A stretch of 64,000 nucleotides of DNA from Mycolicibacterium rufum (lineage in GTDB: Bacteria; Actinomycetota; Actinomycetes; Mycobacteriales; Mycobacteriaceae). A program made the translations under genes and the position numbers. The stretch spans positions 4,960,001 through 5,024,000 of the forward strand of contig NZ_CP092427.2 in NCBI RefSeq assembly GCF_022374875.2, in the 5' to 3' direction. The notes beneath the pieces were generated by a model. That model did not search any database and was not told the origin of the DNA. It saw nothing but the letters and a program-made list of their open reading frames with translations. Numbering within the stretch: the first letter of the stretch is position 1; every line of letters starts with the position of its first letter. Positions 26,716-35,219 of the stretch are shown here, in pieces.

Positions 26716-29700
26716 GTGGCCGACAATGACAATCTTCACGACCCCGCCCACGCTCTCCCGGGAGAGGCGCAGCAACCCGCTGACTCCGCCGGTGAGACAG
26801 CGGCCGCACCGCCTGAACGGCTGAGGGTCCACTCCCTGGCCCGGGTGCTCGGCACCACGAGCAGGCGCATCATCGACGCGCTGGTCGAGCTGGACGGCCG
26901 GACCCGCAGCGCGCACTCGACCATCGGCCGTGACGAGGCCGACCGGGTGCGGGAGGTGCTGGCGGCGCCGGAGCCCGACGCCGCGACCCCCGAGGCCGTC
27001 GCCCCGCAGGCCGCGCCCGCTGAGCCGCAGGCCGCGCCCGCTGAGCCGCAGGCCGCACCCGCTGAGCCGCAGGCCGCACCGGCGGCGGAGGCCCACCCCG
27101 AGCCCGAGCCCGACAGCGCGCCCGAGGGCGAGCCGGAGTCGCGGTTGATCCTCGAGACGCCCGCCGCGGCCGACACCGAGCCCGCCGACTACCTGCCGCT
27201 GTTCGTCGCGCCGCAGCCCGTCCGCCTCGACGAGCCCACCGACGCCGACGAGGACAGCGACGACGACTCCGACGACGACGAGGACGACACCGAGACCGAC
27301 GCCGACGAGGAGCAGTCCGGGCGTCCGTCCGCCAAGCGCCGCCGCCGCGGACGCCGCGGCCGCGGTCGCGGTCGGGGCGAGCAGAACGGTGACGAGGCCG
27401 CCACCGACGACGAAGACCAGACCGCCGACGCGGGGGAGGCCGCCGAGAACGGCGACGAGTCCGACGAGGACAGCGCCGAGGACGACGGCAACGGTGGCGA
27501 GGGCGGCAGCCGCCGCCGGCGCCGGCGCCGGCGCCGCAAGTCCGGTTCGGGTGACGACGGCGACGCCTCGCCCGACGATCCGCCCAACACCGTCGTGCAC
27601 GAGCGTGAGCCCCGACAGTCCGGCAAGGGCAACAAGAGCTCCAGCGACTCCGAGATCCAGGGCATCAGCGGCTCGACCCGGCTGGAGGCCAAGCGCCAGC
27701 GCCGCCGCGACGGTCGCGACGCCGGCCGTCGCCGTCCGCCGATCCTGAGCGAGGCGGAGTTCCTCGCCCGGCGGGAAGCCGTGGAACGCACCATGGTGGT
27801 GCGCGACAAGGTCCGCACCGAACCCCCGCACGAAGGTGCCCGGTACACGCAGATCGCGGTGCTCGAGGACGGCGTCGTCGTCGAACACTTCGTGACGTCG
27901 GCGGCCTCGGCATCCCTGGTCGGCAACATCTACCTCGGCATCGTGCAGAACGTGCTGCCCTCGATGGAGGCGGCGTTCGTCGACATCGGCCGCGGCCGCA
28001 ACGGTGTGCTCTACGCCGGCGAGGTGAACTGGGAAGCCGCGGGCCTCGGCGGCGCGCAGCGCAAGATCGAGCAGGCCCTCAAGCCCGGCGACTACGTCGT
28101 CGTCCAGGTCAGCAAGGACCCGGTCGGGCACAAGGGCGCCCGGCTGACCACGCAGGTGTCGCTGGCGGGTCGCTATCTGGTGTACGTGCCCGGCGCATCG
28201 TCGACGGGCATCAGCCGCAAGCTGCCCGACACCGAGCGCCAACGTCTCAAGGAGATCCTGCGCGAGGTCGTCCCCTCCGATGCCGGGGTGATCATCCGGA
28301 CCGCCTCCGAGGGCGTCAAGGAAGACGACATCCGCAGCGACGTCGAGCGCCTGCAGGGCCGGTGGAACGAGATCGAGGCCAAGGCCGCCGAGATCACCGC
28401 GAAGAAGGCCGGCGCCGCCGTCGCCCTCTACGAAGAGCCCGACGTGCTCGTCAAGGTGATCCGCGACCTGTTCAACGAGGACTTCTCCGGTCTGATCGTG
28501 TCGGGCGACGACGCCTGGACCACCATCAACGACTACGTGACGTCGGTGGCGCCCGAGCTGCTGCCGCGGATGAAGAAGTACGAACCCGCCGGTTCAGACG
28601 GCCCCGATGTGTTCGCCGTGCACCGCATCGACGAGCAGCTGGCCAAGGCGATGGACCGCAAGGTGTGGCTGCCGTCGGGCGGCACCCTGGTGATCGACCG
28701 CACCGAGGCGATGACGGTCGTCGACGTCAACACCGGCAAGTTCACCGGATCGGGCGGCAACCTGGAGCAGACGGTCACCCGCAACAACCTGGAAGCCGCC
28801 GAGGAGATCGTCCGGCAGCTGCGGCTGCGCGACATCGGCGGCATCGTGGTGATCGACTTCATCGACATGGTGCTGGAGTCCAACCGGGATCTCGTGCTGC
28901 GCCGGCTCACCGAGGCGCTGGCCCGGGACCGCACGCGTCACCAGGTGTCCGAGGTGACGTCCCTGGGTCTCGTGCAGCTGACCCGGAAGAAGCTCGGCAC
29001 CGGGCTCGTCGAGGCGTTCTCCACGGCGTGCACCCACTGCGGCGGGCGGGGCATCGTGCTGCACGGTGACCCGGTGGACTCCGCGTCCGGCAATGGGCGC
29101 AAGTCCGAGTCTGGCGGCGGCGGAAACAGTGGCGGGGGCGGGGGTCGGCGCGGTAAGCGCGGCAAGCGCGGCGCCCGCGAGCAGGAGGTGCAGGTGGCCA
29201 AGGTGCCGGCGCACCTGCCCGGCGAGCACCCGATGTTCAAGGCGATGGCCGCCGCCAACGGCAAGCACGAGGACGACGGCGACGAGCACGACGGGGCGTC
29301 GACCGAGGTGGTCGACGAGACCGCCGAGTTGGAGCCGGGCGCGGTCCGCGGGGTGGTCACCGACGCCGAGGACGAGGAACTCGACGACGACTTCGACAAC
29401 TCCGAGGAGGACTCGGACGACGAGGACTCGGACGACGACTCCGAGGAGATCGCATTCGACTCCGACGACGAGGACGACGACATCGACGACGACATCGAGG
29501 TCCTCGACGACTCGGACGATGACTCCGATGACTCCGATGACTCCGATGATGACGACGAGTCGGACGACGAGGACGACGACGACTCGGACGACGAGGACGA
29601 CGACGACTCGGACGACGAGGATGACGAGGACTCGGACGACGAGGACGAGGACGACGAGGACGACGGACCTGCGCCCGTCGCTGCCCCTCCGGTCCGGCAG

Positions 29701-29748
29701 CGCCGGCGTGCCGCGGCACGACCCGCCGGTCCGCCCAGCCAGGACTGA
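26716..29748 (+). CDS. rne: ribonuclease E/G
   Basis: Endoribonuclease of 1010 aa, core of mRNA turnover and rRNA processing. Residues ~1-370 are a disordered, mixed acidic and arginine-rich arm, which includes four EPQAAPA repeats and a GRRGRGRGRG box. The S1 RNA-binding domain follows at ~395-480 (NIYLGIVQNVLPSMEAAFVDIG), then the RNase E/G catalytic core with VVDVNTGKF at ~671-679, carrying a metal-ligand Asp. The Zn-link CTHCGGRG is at ~770. The last ~130 residues are almost entirely Asp/Glu/Ser. It is longer than the ~950-aa M. tuberculosis protein. The start is GTG after GAGGAG. Confidence 0.96.
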   Translation: MADNDNLHDPAHALPGEAQQPADSAGETAAAPPERLRVHSLARVLGTTSRRIIDALVELDGRTRSAHSTIGRDEADRVREVLAAPEPDAATPEAVAPQAAPAEPQAAPAEPQAAPAEPQAAPAAEAHPEPEPDSAPEGEPESRLILETPAAADTEPADYLPLFVAPQPVRLDEPTDADEDSDDDSDDDEDDTETDADEEQSGRPSAKRRRRGRRGRGRGRGEQNGDEAATDDEDQTADAGEAAENGDESDEDSAEDDGNGGEGGSRRRRRRRRRKSGSGDDGDASPDDPPNTVVHEREPRQSGKGNKSSSDSEIQGISGSTRLEAKRQRRRDGRDAGRRRPPILSEAEFLARREAVERTMVVRDKVRTEPPHEGARYTQIAVLEDGVVVEHFVTSAASASLVGNIYLGIVQNVLPSMEAAFVDIGRGRNGVLYAGEVNWEAAGLGGAQRKIEQALKPGDYVVVQVSKDPVGHKGARLTTQVSLAGRYLVYVPGASSTGISRKLPDTERQRLKEILREVVPSDAGVIIRTASEGVKEDDIRSDVERLQGRWNEIEAKAAEITAKKAGAAVALYEEPDVLVKVIRDLFNEDFSGLIVSGDDAWTTINDYVTSVAPELLPRMKKYEPAGSDGPDVFAVHRIDEQLAKAMDRKVWLPSGGTLVIDRTEAMTVVDVNTGKFTGSGGNLEQTVTRNNLEAAEEIVRQLRLRDIGGIVVIDFIDMVLESNRDLVLRRLTEALARDRTRHQVSEVTSLGLVQLTRKKLGTGLVEAFSTACTHCGGRGIVLHGDPVDSASGNGRKSESGGGGNSGGGGGRRGKRGKRGAREQEVQVAKVPAHLPGEHPMFKAMAAANGKHEDDGDEHDGASTEVVDETAELEPGAVRGVVTDAEDEELDDDFDNSEEDSDDEDSDDDSEEIAFDSDDEDDDIDDDIEVLDDSDDDSDDSDDSDDDDESDDEDDDDSDDEDDDDSDDEDDEDSDDEDEDDEDDGPAPVAAPPVRQRRRAAARPAGPPSQD
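27004..27086 (+). repeat. 21-bp tandem repeat inside rne
   Basis: About four copies of CCGCAGGCCGCGCCCGCTGAG begin at 27004, 27025, 27046 and 27067 (the last diverges) and encode PQAAPAE units in the N-terminal disordered arm. Near-identity of the copies suggests recent slippage, so the copy number may vary between strains. Confidence 0.85.
29521..29640 (+). repeat. short tandem repeats encoding the acidic tail of RNase E
   Basis: GACTCCGAT repeats about three times from 29521. A 24-bp unit (GAGGACGACGAC, then GACTCGGACGAC) occurs at 29569, 29593 and, with changes, 29617. They encode Asp/Ser/Glu runs. Confidence 0.8.
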
Positions 29749-29753
29749 GCGGT

Positions 29754-29783
29754 TTGACCCTCTCCCCGCTGGTCACGTACCCT
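29754..29783 (+). promoter_or_regulatory. SigA-type promoter of rplU-rpmA
   Basis: -35 TTGACC (29754-29759) and -10 TACCCT (29778-29783) are separated by 18 bp. The leader of about 118 nt contains CCTGCCC (29803-29809) pairing with GGGCAGG (29822-29828), a possible ribosomal-protein leader structure. Confidence 0.7.
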
Positions 29784-29908
29784 TGACCAGTTGTCTCCAG
29801 GGCCTGCCCACGGCGGGCCCGGGGCAGGGACTGCAGATCCCGCACCCAGATCCGCACGCACACCCTCGGGTGGTGCGCGCCCGCACGCGAAGTAGAGGAT
29901 GACCAACG

Positions 29909-30232
29909 ATGGCAGCGCAAACAGCCACGTACGCGATCGTCAAGACCGGTGGCAAGCAGTACAAGGTCGCCGCCGGTGACATCGTCAAGGTGGAGAAGCT
30001 CGACGTCGAGCCCGGCGGCACCGTGTCGCTGCCCGTCGCTCTGGTCGTCGACGGCGCCACCGTGACCACCGACGCCAAGGCGCTCGAGAAGGTCGCGGTC
30101 ACCGGCGAGGTGCTCGAGCACACCAAGGGCCCCAAGATCCGCATCCACAAGTTCAAGAACAAGACCGGCTATCACAAGCGCCAGGGGCACCGTCAGCAGC
30201 TGACGGTCCTCAAGGTCACCGGCATCAAGTAG
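29909..30232 (+). CDS. rplU: 50S ribosomal protein L21
   Basis: Ribosomal protein of 107 aa that binds 23S rRNA. It carries the L21 core [24 protein letters not shown] and ends with the RNA-binding [21 protein letters not shown] segment. ATG 29909 lies about 10 nt after AGAGGA. It is followed by rpmA 17 bp downstream, the universal L21-L27 pair. Confidence 0.98.
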   Translation: MAAQTATYAIVKTGGKQYKVAAGDIVKVEKLDVEPGGTVSLPVALVVDGATVTTDAKALEKVAVTGEVLEHTKGPKIRIHKFKNKTGYHKRQGHRQQLTVLKVTGIK

Positions 30233-30249
30233 CGACGGGAGCGACAGAC

Positions 30250-30516
30250 ATGGCACACAAGAAGGGCGCTTCCAGCTCACGCAACGGGCGCGACTCCGCA
30301 GCCCAGCGGCTCGGCGTGAAGCGGTTCGGCGGTCAGGTCGTCAAGGCCGGCGAGATCCTGGTCCGTCAGCGCGGCACGCACTTCCACCCCGGCGTCAACG
30401 TCGGCCGCGGTGGCGACGACACGCTGTTCGCGACCGCCCCCGGCGCAGTCGAATTCGGCACCAAGCGCGGTCGCAAGTACGTCAACATCGTGCGGGTGAC
30501 CCGCACCGACGCCTGA
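30250..30516 (+). CDS. rpmA: 50S ribosomal protein L27
   Basis: Ribosomal protein of 88 aa near the peptidyl-transferase centre. It starts [16 protein letters not shown], the glycine/serine-rich flexible N-terminus that reaches the tRNA ends, with no cleavable extension of the Firmicutes type. [21 protein letters not shown] is the conserved core. GGGAG lies before the ATG. It is co-transcribed with rplU and probably with obg, whose own site is 95 bp further on. Confidence 0.98.
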   Translation: MAHKKGASSSRNGRDSAAQRLGVKRFGGQVVKAGEILVRQRGTHFHPGVNVGRGGDDTLFATAPGAVEFGTKRGRKYVNIVRVTRTDA

Positions 30517-30611
30517 CTTCTTTCTCCATCGTCGAGATCGACGGTCCGGCGCCACGCACTCGCACTTTGGCGCCCGAACGTCGGTTTCGGCTCTGAGAGA
30601 GGAGGACACCG

Positions 30612-32060
30612 GTGACCCGGTTCATCGACCGCGTCGTCATCCACGCACGCGCGGGCAACGGCGGTAACGGCTGCGCCTCGGTGCACCGCGAGAAGTTCAA
30701 GCCTCTCGGCGGTCCCGACGGCGGCAACGGCGGACGCGGCGGCAGCATCGTCTTCGTCGTCGACCCGCAGGTGCACACGCTCCTCGATTTCCACTTCCAC
30801 CCGCACGTGGTGGCGCCCTCGGGCAAGCAGGGCGCGGGCAGCAACCGCGACGGCGCCGCGGGCGCGGACCTCGAGGTCAAGGTTCCCGACGGCACGGTCG
30901 TGCTCGACGAGCAGGGCCGTCTGCTGGCCGATCTGGTCGGCACGGGGACCCGCTTCGAAGCCGCCGCCGGCGGGCGGGGCGGCCTCGGTAACGCCGCGCT
31001 GGCCTCCCGGGCGCGCAAAGCCCCCGGTTTCGCGCTGCTCGGCGAGAAGGGCGAGATCCGTGACCTCACCCTCGAGCTGAAGACCGTCGCCGACGTCGGC
31101 CTGGTCGGCTTCCCGTCGGCGGGCAAGTCGTCGTTGGTGTCGGCCATCTCTGCGGCCAAGCCGAAGATCGCGGACTATCCGTTCACGACGCTCGCCCCCA
31201 ACCTCGGCGTGGTGTCGGCCGGCGACCACACGTTCACCGTGGCCGACGTCCCGGGCCTGATCCCCGGCGCCTCGGAGGGACGCGGCCTTGGGCTGGACTT
31301 CCTGCGGCACATCGAACGCTGCGCGGTGCTGGTGCACGTCGTCGACTGCGCCACCCTCGAACCCGGGCGCGATCCCGTCTCCGACATCGAGGCGCTGGAA
31401 GCCGAGATCGCCGCCTACACCCCGACCCTGCAGGGCGACACCACACTCGGCGACCTCGCGGAGCGTCCGCGTGCGGTCGTGCTCAATAAGATCGACGTCC
31501 CCGACGCTCGTGAATTGGCCGAGTTCGTCCGCGAGGATATCGACCGCCGATTCGGCTGGCCGACCTTCGAGGTGTCCACGGTCACCCGAGAAGGCCTGCG
31601 GCCGTTGACGTTCGCGCTCTGGGACATGGTGGCGGCCTACCGCGCCGCGCAACCCGAGGTGGTGCCGCGCCGGCCGGTGATCCGGCCGGTGCCCGTCGAC
31701 GAGACAGCATTCTCGGTCGAACCGGACGGGGAGGGCGGTTTCGTCGTGCGCGGCACCCGCCCGCAGCGCTGGGTGGCGCAGACGAACTTCGAGAACGACG
31801 AAGCCGTGGGATACCTCGGTGACCGGCTGGCCCGCCTCGGCGTCGAGGACGAGCTGCTCAAGCTCGGGGCGCGGCCTGGGTGTGCGGTCACGATCGGCGA
31901 CATGACGTTCGACTGGGAGCCGCAGACCCCGGCCGGGGTGGACGTGCACCTGTCGGGCCGCGGCACCGACATCCGCCTCGAGCAGAACGAGCGGGTGTCG
32001 GCCGATGAGCGCAAGGCGGCGCGTAAGGCGCGCCGGGAGAGTCCGGGCGACGAGCGATGA
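30612..32060 (+). CDS. obg: Obg-family GTPase
   Basis: Ribosome-assembly and stringent-response GTPase, 482 aa. The glycine-rich Obg fold occupies ~1-158 ([26 protein letters not shown] turns). The G domain has the P-loop GFPSAGKSS, a G2 in [11 protein letters not shown]3 DVPGL and G4 NKID. A C-terminal OCT domain ([26 protein letters not shown]) and a charged tail follow. GTG 30612 is preceded by the strong site GAGAGGAGGACACC. proB overlaps the stop by 4 nt, as with M. tuberculosis obg-proB. Confidence 0.97.
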   Translation: MTRFIDRVVIHARAGNGGNGCASVHREKFKPLGGPDGGNGGRGGSIVFVVDPQVHTLLDFHFHPHVVAPSGKQGAGSNRDGAAGADLEVKVPDGTVVLDEQGRLLADLVGTGTRFEAAAGGRGGLGNAALASRARKAPGFALLGEKGEIRDLTLELKTVADVGLVGFPSAGKSSLVSAISAAKPKIADYPFTTLAPNLGVVSAGDHTFTVADVPGLIPGASEGRGLGLDFLRHIERCAVLVHVVDCATLEPGRDPVSDIEALEAEIAAYTPTLQGDTTLGDLAERPRAVVLNKIDVPDARELAEFVREDIDRRFGWPTFEVSTVTREGLRPLTFALWDMVAAYRAAQPEVVPRRPVIRPVPVDETAFSVEPDGEGGFVVRGTRPQRWVAQTNFENDEAVGYLGDRLARLGVEDELLKLGARPGCAVTIGDMTFDWEPQTPAGVDVHLSGRGTDIRLEQNERVSADERKAARKARRESPGDER

Positions 32061-33157
32061 GCCGGCACCGGGACGCGATCCGAACCGCGCGGTCCGTCGT
32101 CGTCAAGATCGGCACCACCGCGCTGACCACTCCGACCGGTGAATTCGACCGGGGCCGACTGGAACACCTCGCCGACGCGATCGAGGCGCGGATGAAGTCG
32201 GGTTCGGACGTGGTGATCGTGTCTTCCGGGGCGATCGCCGCGGGTATCGAGCCGCTGCGGTTGTCCCGGCGGCCTACCGATCTGGCGACCAAGCAGGCTG
32301 CCGCCAGCGTCGGGCAGGTGGCGCTGGTGAACTCGTGGAGTGCGGCGTTCGGCCGCTATCAGCGCACCGTGGGGCAGGTGCTGCTGACCGCACACGACAT
32401 CTCGATGCGGGTGCAGCACACCAACGCCCAACGCACCCTCGACCGGTTGCGGGCGCTGCACGCCGTCGCGATCGTCAACGAGAACGACACGGTGGCCACC
32501 AACGAGATCCGGTTCGGCGACAACGACCGACTCTCCGCGCTGGTGGCCCACCTCGTCGGCGCCGACGCGCTGATCCTGCTCTCCGATGTCGACGGGCTCT
32601 ACGACAGTGACCCGCGAAAAGGCAACGCGCACTTCATCTCCGAGGTCGCCGGACCCGACGACCTGGAGGGGGTGACCGCGGGCCGGGGAAGTCATCTGGG
32701 CACCGGCGGCATGGTGTCCAAACTGTCCTCGGCGCTGCTGGCCGCCGACGCCGGCGTGCCGGTGCTGCTCGCGGCGGCATCCGACGCGGCCGCCGCCCTG
32801 GACGGCGCCTCGGTGGGCACCGTCTTCGCGCCGCGCGCCGAGCGGATGTCGGCACGCCGGTTCTGGGTGCGCTACGCCGCCGAAGCGGCGGGCGCCCTGA
32901 CCCTCGACGAGGGTGCCATCAACGCCGTGGTGCGGCAACGTCGTTCACTGTTGCCCGCCGGGGTGACCGCGGTGTCCGGCCGCTTCTACGGCGGCGATGT
33001 CGTCGAACTGCGCGCCGAGGACTCGACGATGGTGGCCCGCGGCGTGGTCGCCTACGACGCCGCGGAACTGTCCACCATGCTGGGTCGGTCCACCTCGGAC
33101 CTGCCGCCCGAGATGCGCCGTCCCGCAGTGCACGCCGACGACCTGGTCGCGGTCTAG
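32057..33157 (+). CDS. proB: glutamate 5-kinase
   Basis: First enzyme of proline synthesis, 366 aa; it phosphorylates glutamate with ATP. The amino-acid-kinase fold begins [18 protein letters not shown]. The substrate and feedback region contains the [18 protein letters not shown] segment, and [14 protein letters not shown] follows. From about residue 275 the PUA RNA-binding-type domain begins ([28 protein letters not shown]). Proline presumably inhibits it. ATG 32057 overlaps obg. Its TAG stop shares the CTAG at 33154-33157 with the stop of the gene on the other strand. Confidence 0.97.
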   Translation: MSRHRDAIRTARSVVVKIGTTALTTPTGEFDRGRLEHLADAIEARMKSGSDVVIVSSGAIAAGIEPLRLSRRPTDLATKQAAASVGQVALVNSWSAAFGRYQRTVGQVLLTAHDISMRVQHTNAQRTLDRLRALHAVAIVNENDTVATNEIRFGDNDRLSALVAHLVGADALILLSDVDGLYDSDPRKGNAHFISEVAGPDDLEGVTAGRGSHLGTGGMVSKLSSALLAADAGVPVLLAAASDAAAALDGASVGTVFAPRAERMSARRFWVRYAAEAAGALTLDEGAINAVVRQRRSLLPAGVTAVSGRFYGGDVVELRAEDSTMVARGVVAYDAAELSTMLGRSTSDLPPEMRRPAVHADDLVAV

Positions 33158-33762
33158 CGGTTCCGCCAGCGCCGCACCCGCTGCACCCGTCGCTCGGCGG
33201 CGTCGATCGCGTCGTCGTCGGCGCGGCGGACCGGCACCCCGTGCGCCTGGGCGGTCGCGATCAGGGCGTCACGCACGGCCGGATCGGCCATCAGCAGCGT
33301 GGCGAGCACGCCCGCCGAGAGGGTGCGGTTGCGGATCATGCCCCGATAGTTGACCTGCGCGGGAACCCGCACGTCCAGCAGATCCGCCAGCGCACCCCCG
33401 GCCCCGGCGACCAGCACGGTGAGCACCGCGTCGGAGGCCACGTCGATCAACAGCCCCCGCCCCGGGAAGCGCGGCAGTGGCAGCTTGCCGACCTGGGCCT
33501 CGAGCGCGTCGGAGAGGAGATAGCCGACCAGGCTGTGGGTTTCGACGCTCTTGACGTCGGTCCAGTCCACCTCGTCGCCGTCGAACTCCACCGCCTCGGC
33601 GCTGATGCCGAGGCTCCCGACGTGGTTGAGCAGACGCAGCACGGCGCCCACCGGCGCGGGCGCCCGGGTCAGGCCGGCGACGGCGTCCCCGATCCCGAAA
33701 CCCCAGCGGCCCGACACCGGACCGGCCGGCGGACGCAGCCTCGGCAGCACGGACGTCACCAT
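33154..33762 (-). CDS. conserved hypothetical protein downstream of the Sir2 gene
   Basis: Unrecognised protein of 202 aa. Visible features are a [14 protein letters not shown] stretch, a moderately hydrophobic middle ([26 protein letters not shown]) that could be one membrane-associated helix, and a basic C-terminus ([15 protein letters not shown]). I choose ATG 33762 ([12 protein letters not shown]); the frame continues upstream into the sir2-type gene but adds no family-like sequence. It follows the sir2 stop by 2 nt, so the two are co-transcribed and possibly functionally paired. Its TAG stop overlaps the proB stop tail-to-tail. Confidence 0.75.
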   Translation of the reverse strand: MVTSVLPRLRPPAGPVSGRWGFGIGDAVAGLTRAPAPVGAVLRLLNHVGSLGISAEAVEFDGDEVDWTDVKSVETHSLVGYLLSDALEAQVGKLPLPRFPGRGLLIDVASDAVLTVLVAGAGGALADLLDVRVPAQVNYRGMIRNRTLSAGVLATLLMADPAVRDALIATAQAHGVPVRRADDDAIDAAERRVQRVRRWRNR

Positions 33763-33764
33763 CG

Positions 33765-34601
33765 CTACGCCGAACTCGCCAGTGCGGGCAGCTCGTCGGC
33801 GAGCAGCGCCAGCATCGGTGAGCACCCGTTGTCGATCCTGACCGTCGCCAGATCGTCGCCACGGGTCCGGCCCCGGTTGACGATCGCGATGGGAATGCCG
33901 CGGGCGGCTGCGTGCCGGACGAAGCGGTAGCCGGAGTACACAGTCAGCGACGAGCCGGCGACCAACAGCGCGTCGGCGTCGTCGACCATCGAATAGGCCT
34001 CGTCGACACGGGTTTTCGGCACGCTCTCACCGAAGTAGACGATGTCGGGCTTGAGCATTCCGCCGCACGCCGGACAGTCGACGATCCGGAAGCTGGTGGT
34101 GTCGCCCACCACCGCGTCGGCGTCCGGGGCGACGGCAATGCTGTCCACACCGCGCACCCTCTCCCGGAATCCGGGGTTCGCGGCCTCGAGCAACTCGTCG
34201 AGCGCCGACCGGGACATGCCGTGCCCGCAGTCCAGGCACACCACGTGCACGTAGGTGCCGTGCAGGTTGATGACGGCGCGGCTGCCCGCCTTGGTGTGCA
34301 GCAGGTCGACGTTCTGGGTGATCAGCCCGGTCACCACGCCGGCGCGTTCCAGCGCGGCCAGCGCGCGGTGCCCGGCGTTGGGCCTGCGCTCGTCCATGTG
34401 CCGCCACCCGACGTGGTTGCGGGCCCAGTAGCGCTGCCGGAACACCGGGTCGGAGGTGAACTGGCGGATCGTCATCGGGTTGGCCGGCGGCGAATCGGGA
34501 CCGCGGTAGTCGGGAATGCCGGAGTCCGTCGACATCCCCGCCCCGGTGAGGACGGCCACGCGCCGGCCCCGCAGGGCGGTGATCAACTCGGGGGATTCCA
34601 C
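33765..34601 (-). CDS. Sir2-family NAD-dependent protein deacylase
   Basis: Sirtuin of about 278 aa that removes acyl groups from lysine using NAD and releases nicotinamide. Signature motifs are TGAGMSTDSGIPDYRG, TQNVDLLH, the catalytic histidine in NLHGTY, zinc cysteines CLDC and CPAC, and GSSLTVYSGYRF. It lacks the Ala-Tyr-Arg desuccinylase pocket in the usual CobB position as far as I can tell, so deacetylation is the cautious call. GTG 34601 sits 7 nt after TATCCT (complement of 34609-34614) and is preferred; GTG 34631 is the longer alternative. The NadE-side hydrolase lies upstream on the same strand. Confidence 0.9.
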   Translation of the reverse strand: MESPELITALRGRRVAVLTGAGMSTDSGIPDYRGPDSPPANPMTIRQFTSDPVFRQRYWARNHVGWRHMDERRPNAGHRALAALERAGVVTGLITQNVDLLHTKAGSRAVINLHGTYVHVVCLDCGHGMSRSALDELLEAANPGFRERVRGVDSIAVAPDADAVVGDTTSFRIVDCPACGGMLKPDIVYFGESVPKTRVDEAYSMVDDADALLVAGSSLTVYSGYRFVRHAAARGIPIAIVNRGRTRGDDLATVRIDNGCSPMLALLADELPALASSA

Positions 34602-34636
34602 GCTGTCGAGGATAGGTGCCCGGAAATCCACACTGG

Positions 34637-35176
34637 TCAGGGCAGGCAGTCGGCCGCCTGGACGATCTCGGCGCTCATGTTCTGCTCCATCATCTGCAGC
34701 GCGGCCTCACCCAGCGCCGGGTCGATGTGGGCGACCGCGTCGCTGGGGATCATCACCGGGAAGTGCCGCACGTAGGCGTCCAGGGCGGTGTAGAGGATGC
34801 ACTGTTCGGTGACCTGCCCGGTGAGCACCAGGCGGTCGGGTTTGAGTTGGGTGAGCAAATAGGCCAGTGGGGTGGCGTAGAAGGCGCTGTGCCGGACCTT
34901 GGTCATCAACCGTAGGCCGTGCTGCGGCACGATCGGCTCGACCAGATCGGGCCGTTCCCCGTCCAGTGCACCGCGCACGATGTCGCTGAACTCGGCGCTG
35001 AAGTCGCCGTAGTTGTCGTTGACATAGACCAGTTCGACGTCGTCGCGGTCCTGCGCTGTGGCGACCAGTCGGCTCAGCGGGTCGACGATCGGTTCGACGT
35101 GCGGGATCAGCTTCTCGGCGTCCGGATGCCGGTAGGTGTTCATCATGTCGATGACGAGAATGACCGTGTCGCTCAT
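34637..35176 (-). CDS. cysteine hydrolase, isochorismatase family
   Basis: Isochorismatase/nicotinamidase-fold hydrolase of 179 aa. The catalytic triad is readable as Asp in VILVIDMMNTY, Lys in MTKVRHSAFYAT and Cys in LTGQVTEQCILYTALDAY. The Asp-x-His metal motif of true nicotinamidases is not evident (VNDNYGDFSAEF in that place), so the substrate may be another amide. ATG 35176 lies 7 nt after the -10-like TATGCA (complement of 35184-35189). It sits between sir2 and nadE, with 43 bp separating it from the latter. Confidence 0.85.
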   Translation of the reverse strand: MSDTVILVIDMMNTYRHPDAEKLIPHVEPIVDPLSRLVATAQDRDDVELVYVNDNYGDFSAEFSDIVRGALDGERPDLVEPIVPQHGLRLMTKVRHSAFYATPLAYLLTQLKPDRLVLTGQVTEQCILYTALDAYVRHFPVMIPSDAVAHIDPALGEAALQMMEQNMSAEIVQAADCLP

Positions 35177-35219
35177 GGGGCCGTGCATACCCGGGAAAAT
35201 CGCGGGGACACAATGGGGC

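Noticed and set aside
27004..27086. Possible CRISPR-like array
   Set aside because: The 21-bp units are directly adjacent without spacers and encode in-frame PQAAPAE repeats of RNase E.
26656..28242. Minus-strand 528-codon frame opposite rne
   Set aside because: Leu/Gly/Arg repeats mirror the repeat-rich rne arm; there is no ribosome site or homology.
28938..29906. Minus-strand serine-rich frame opposite the 3' part of rne
   Set aside because: The poly-Ser run is simply the complement of the GAC/GAG acidic codons of RNase E.
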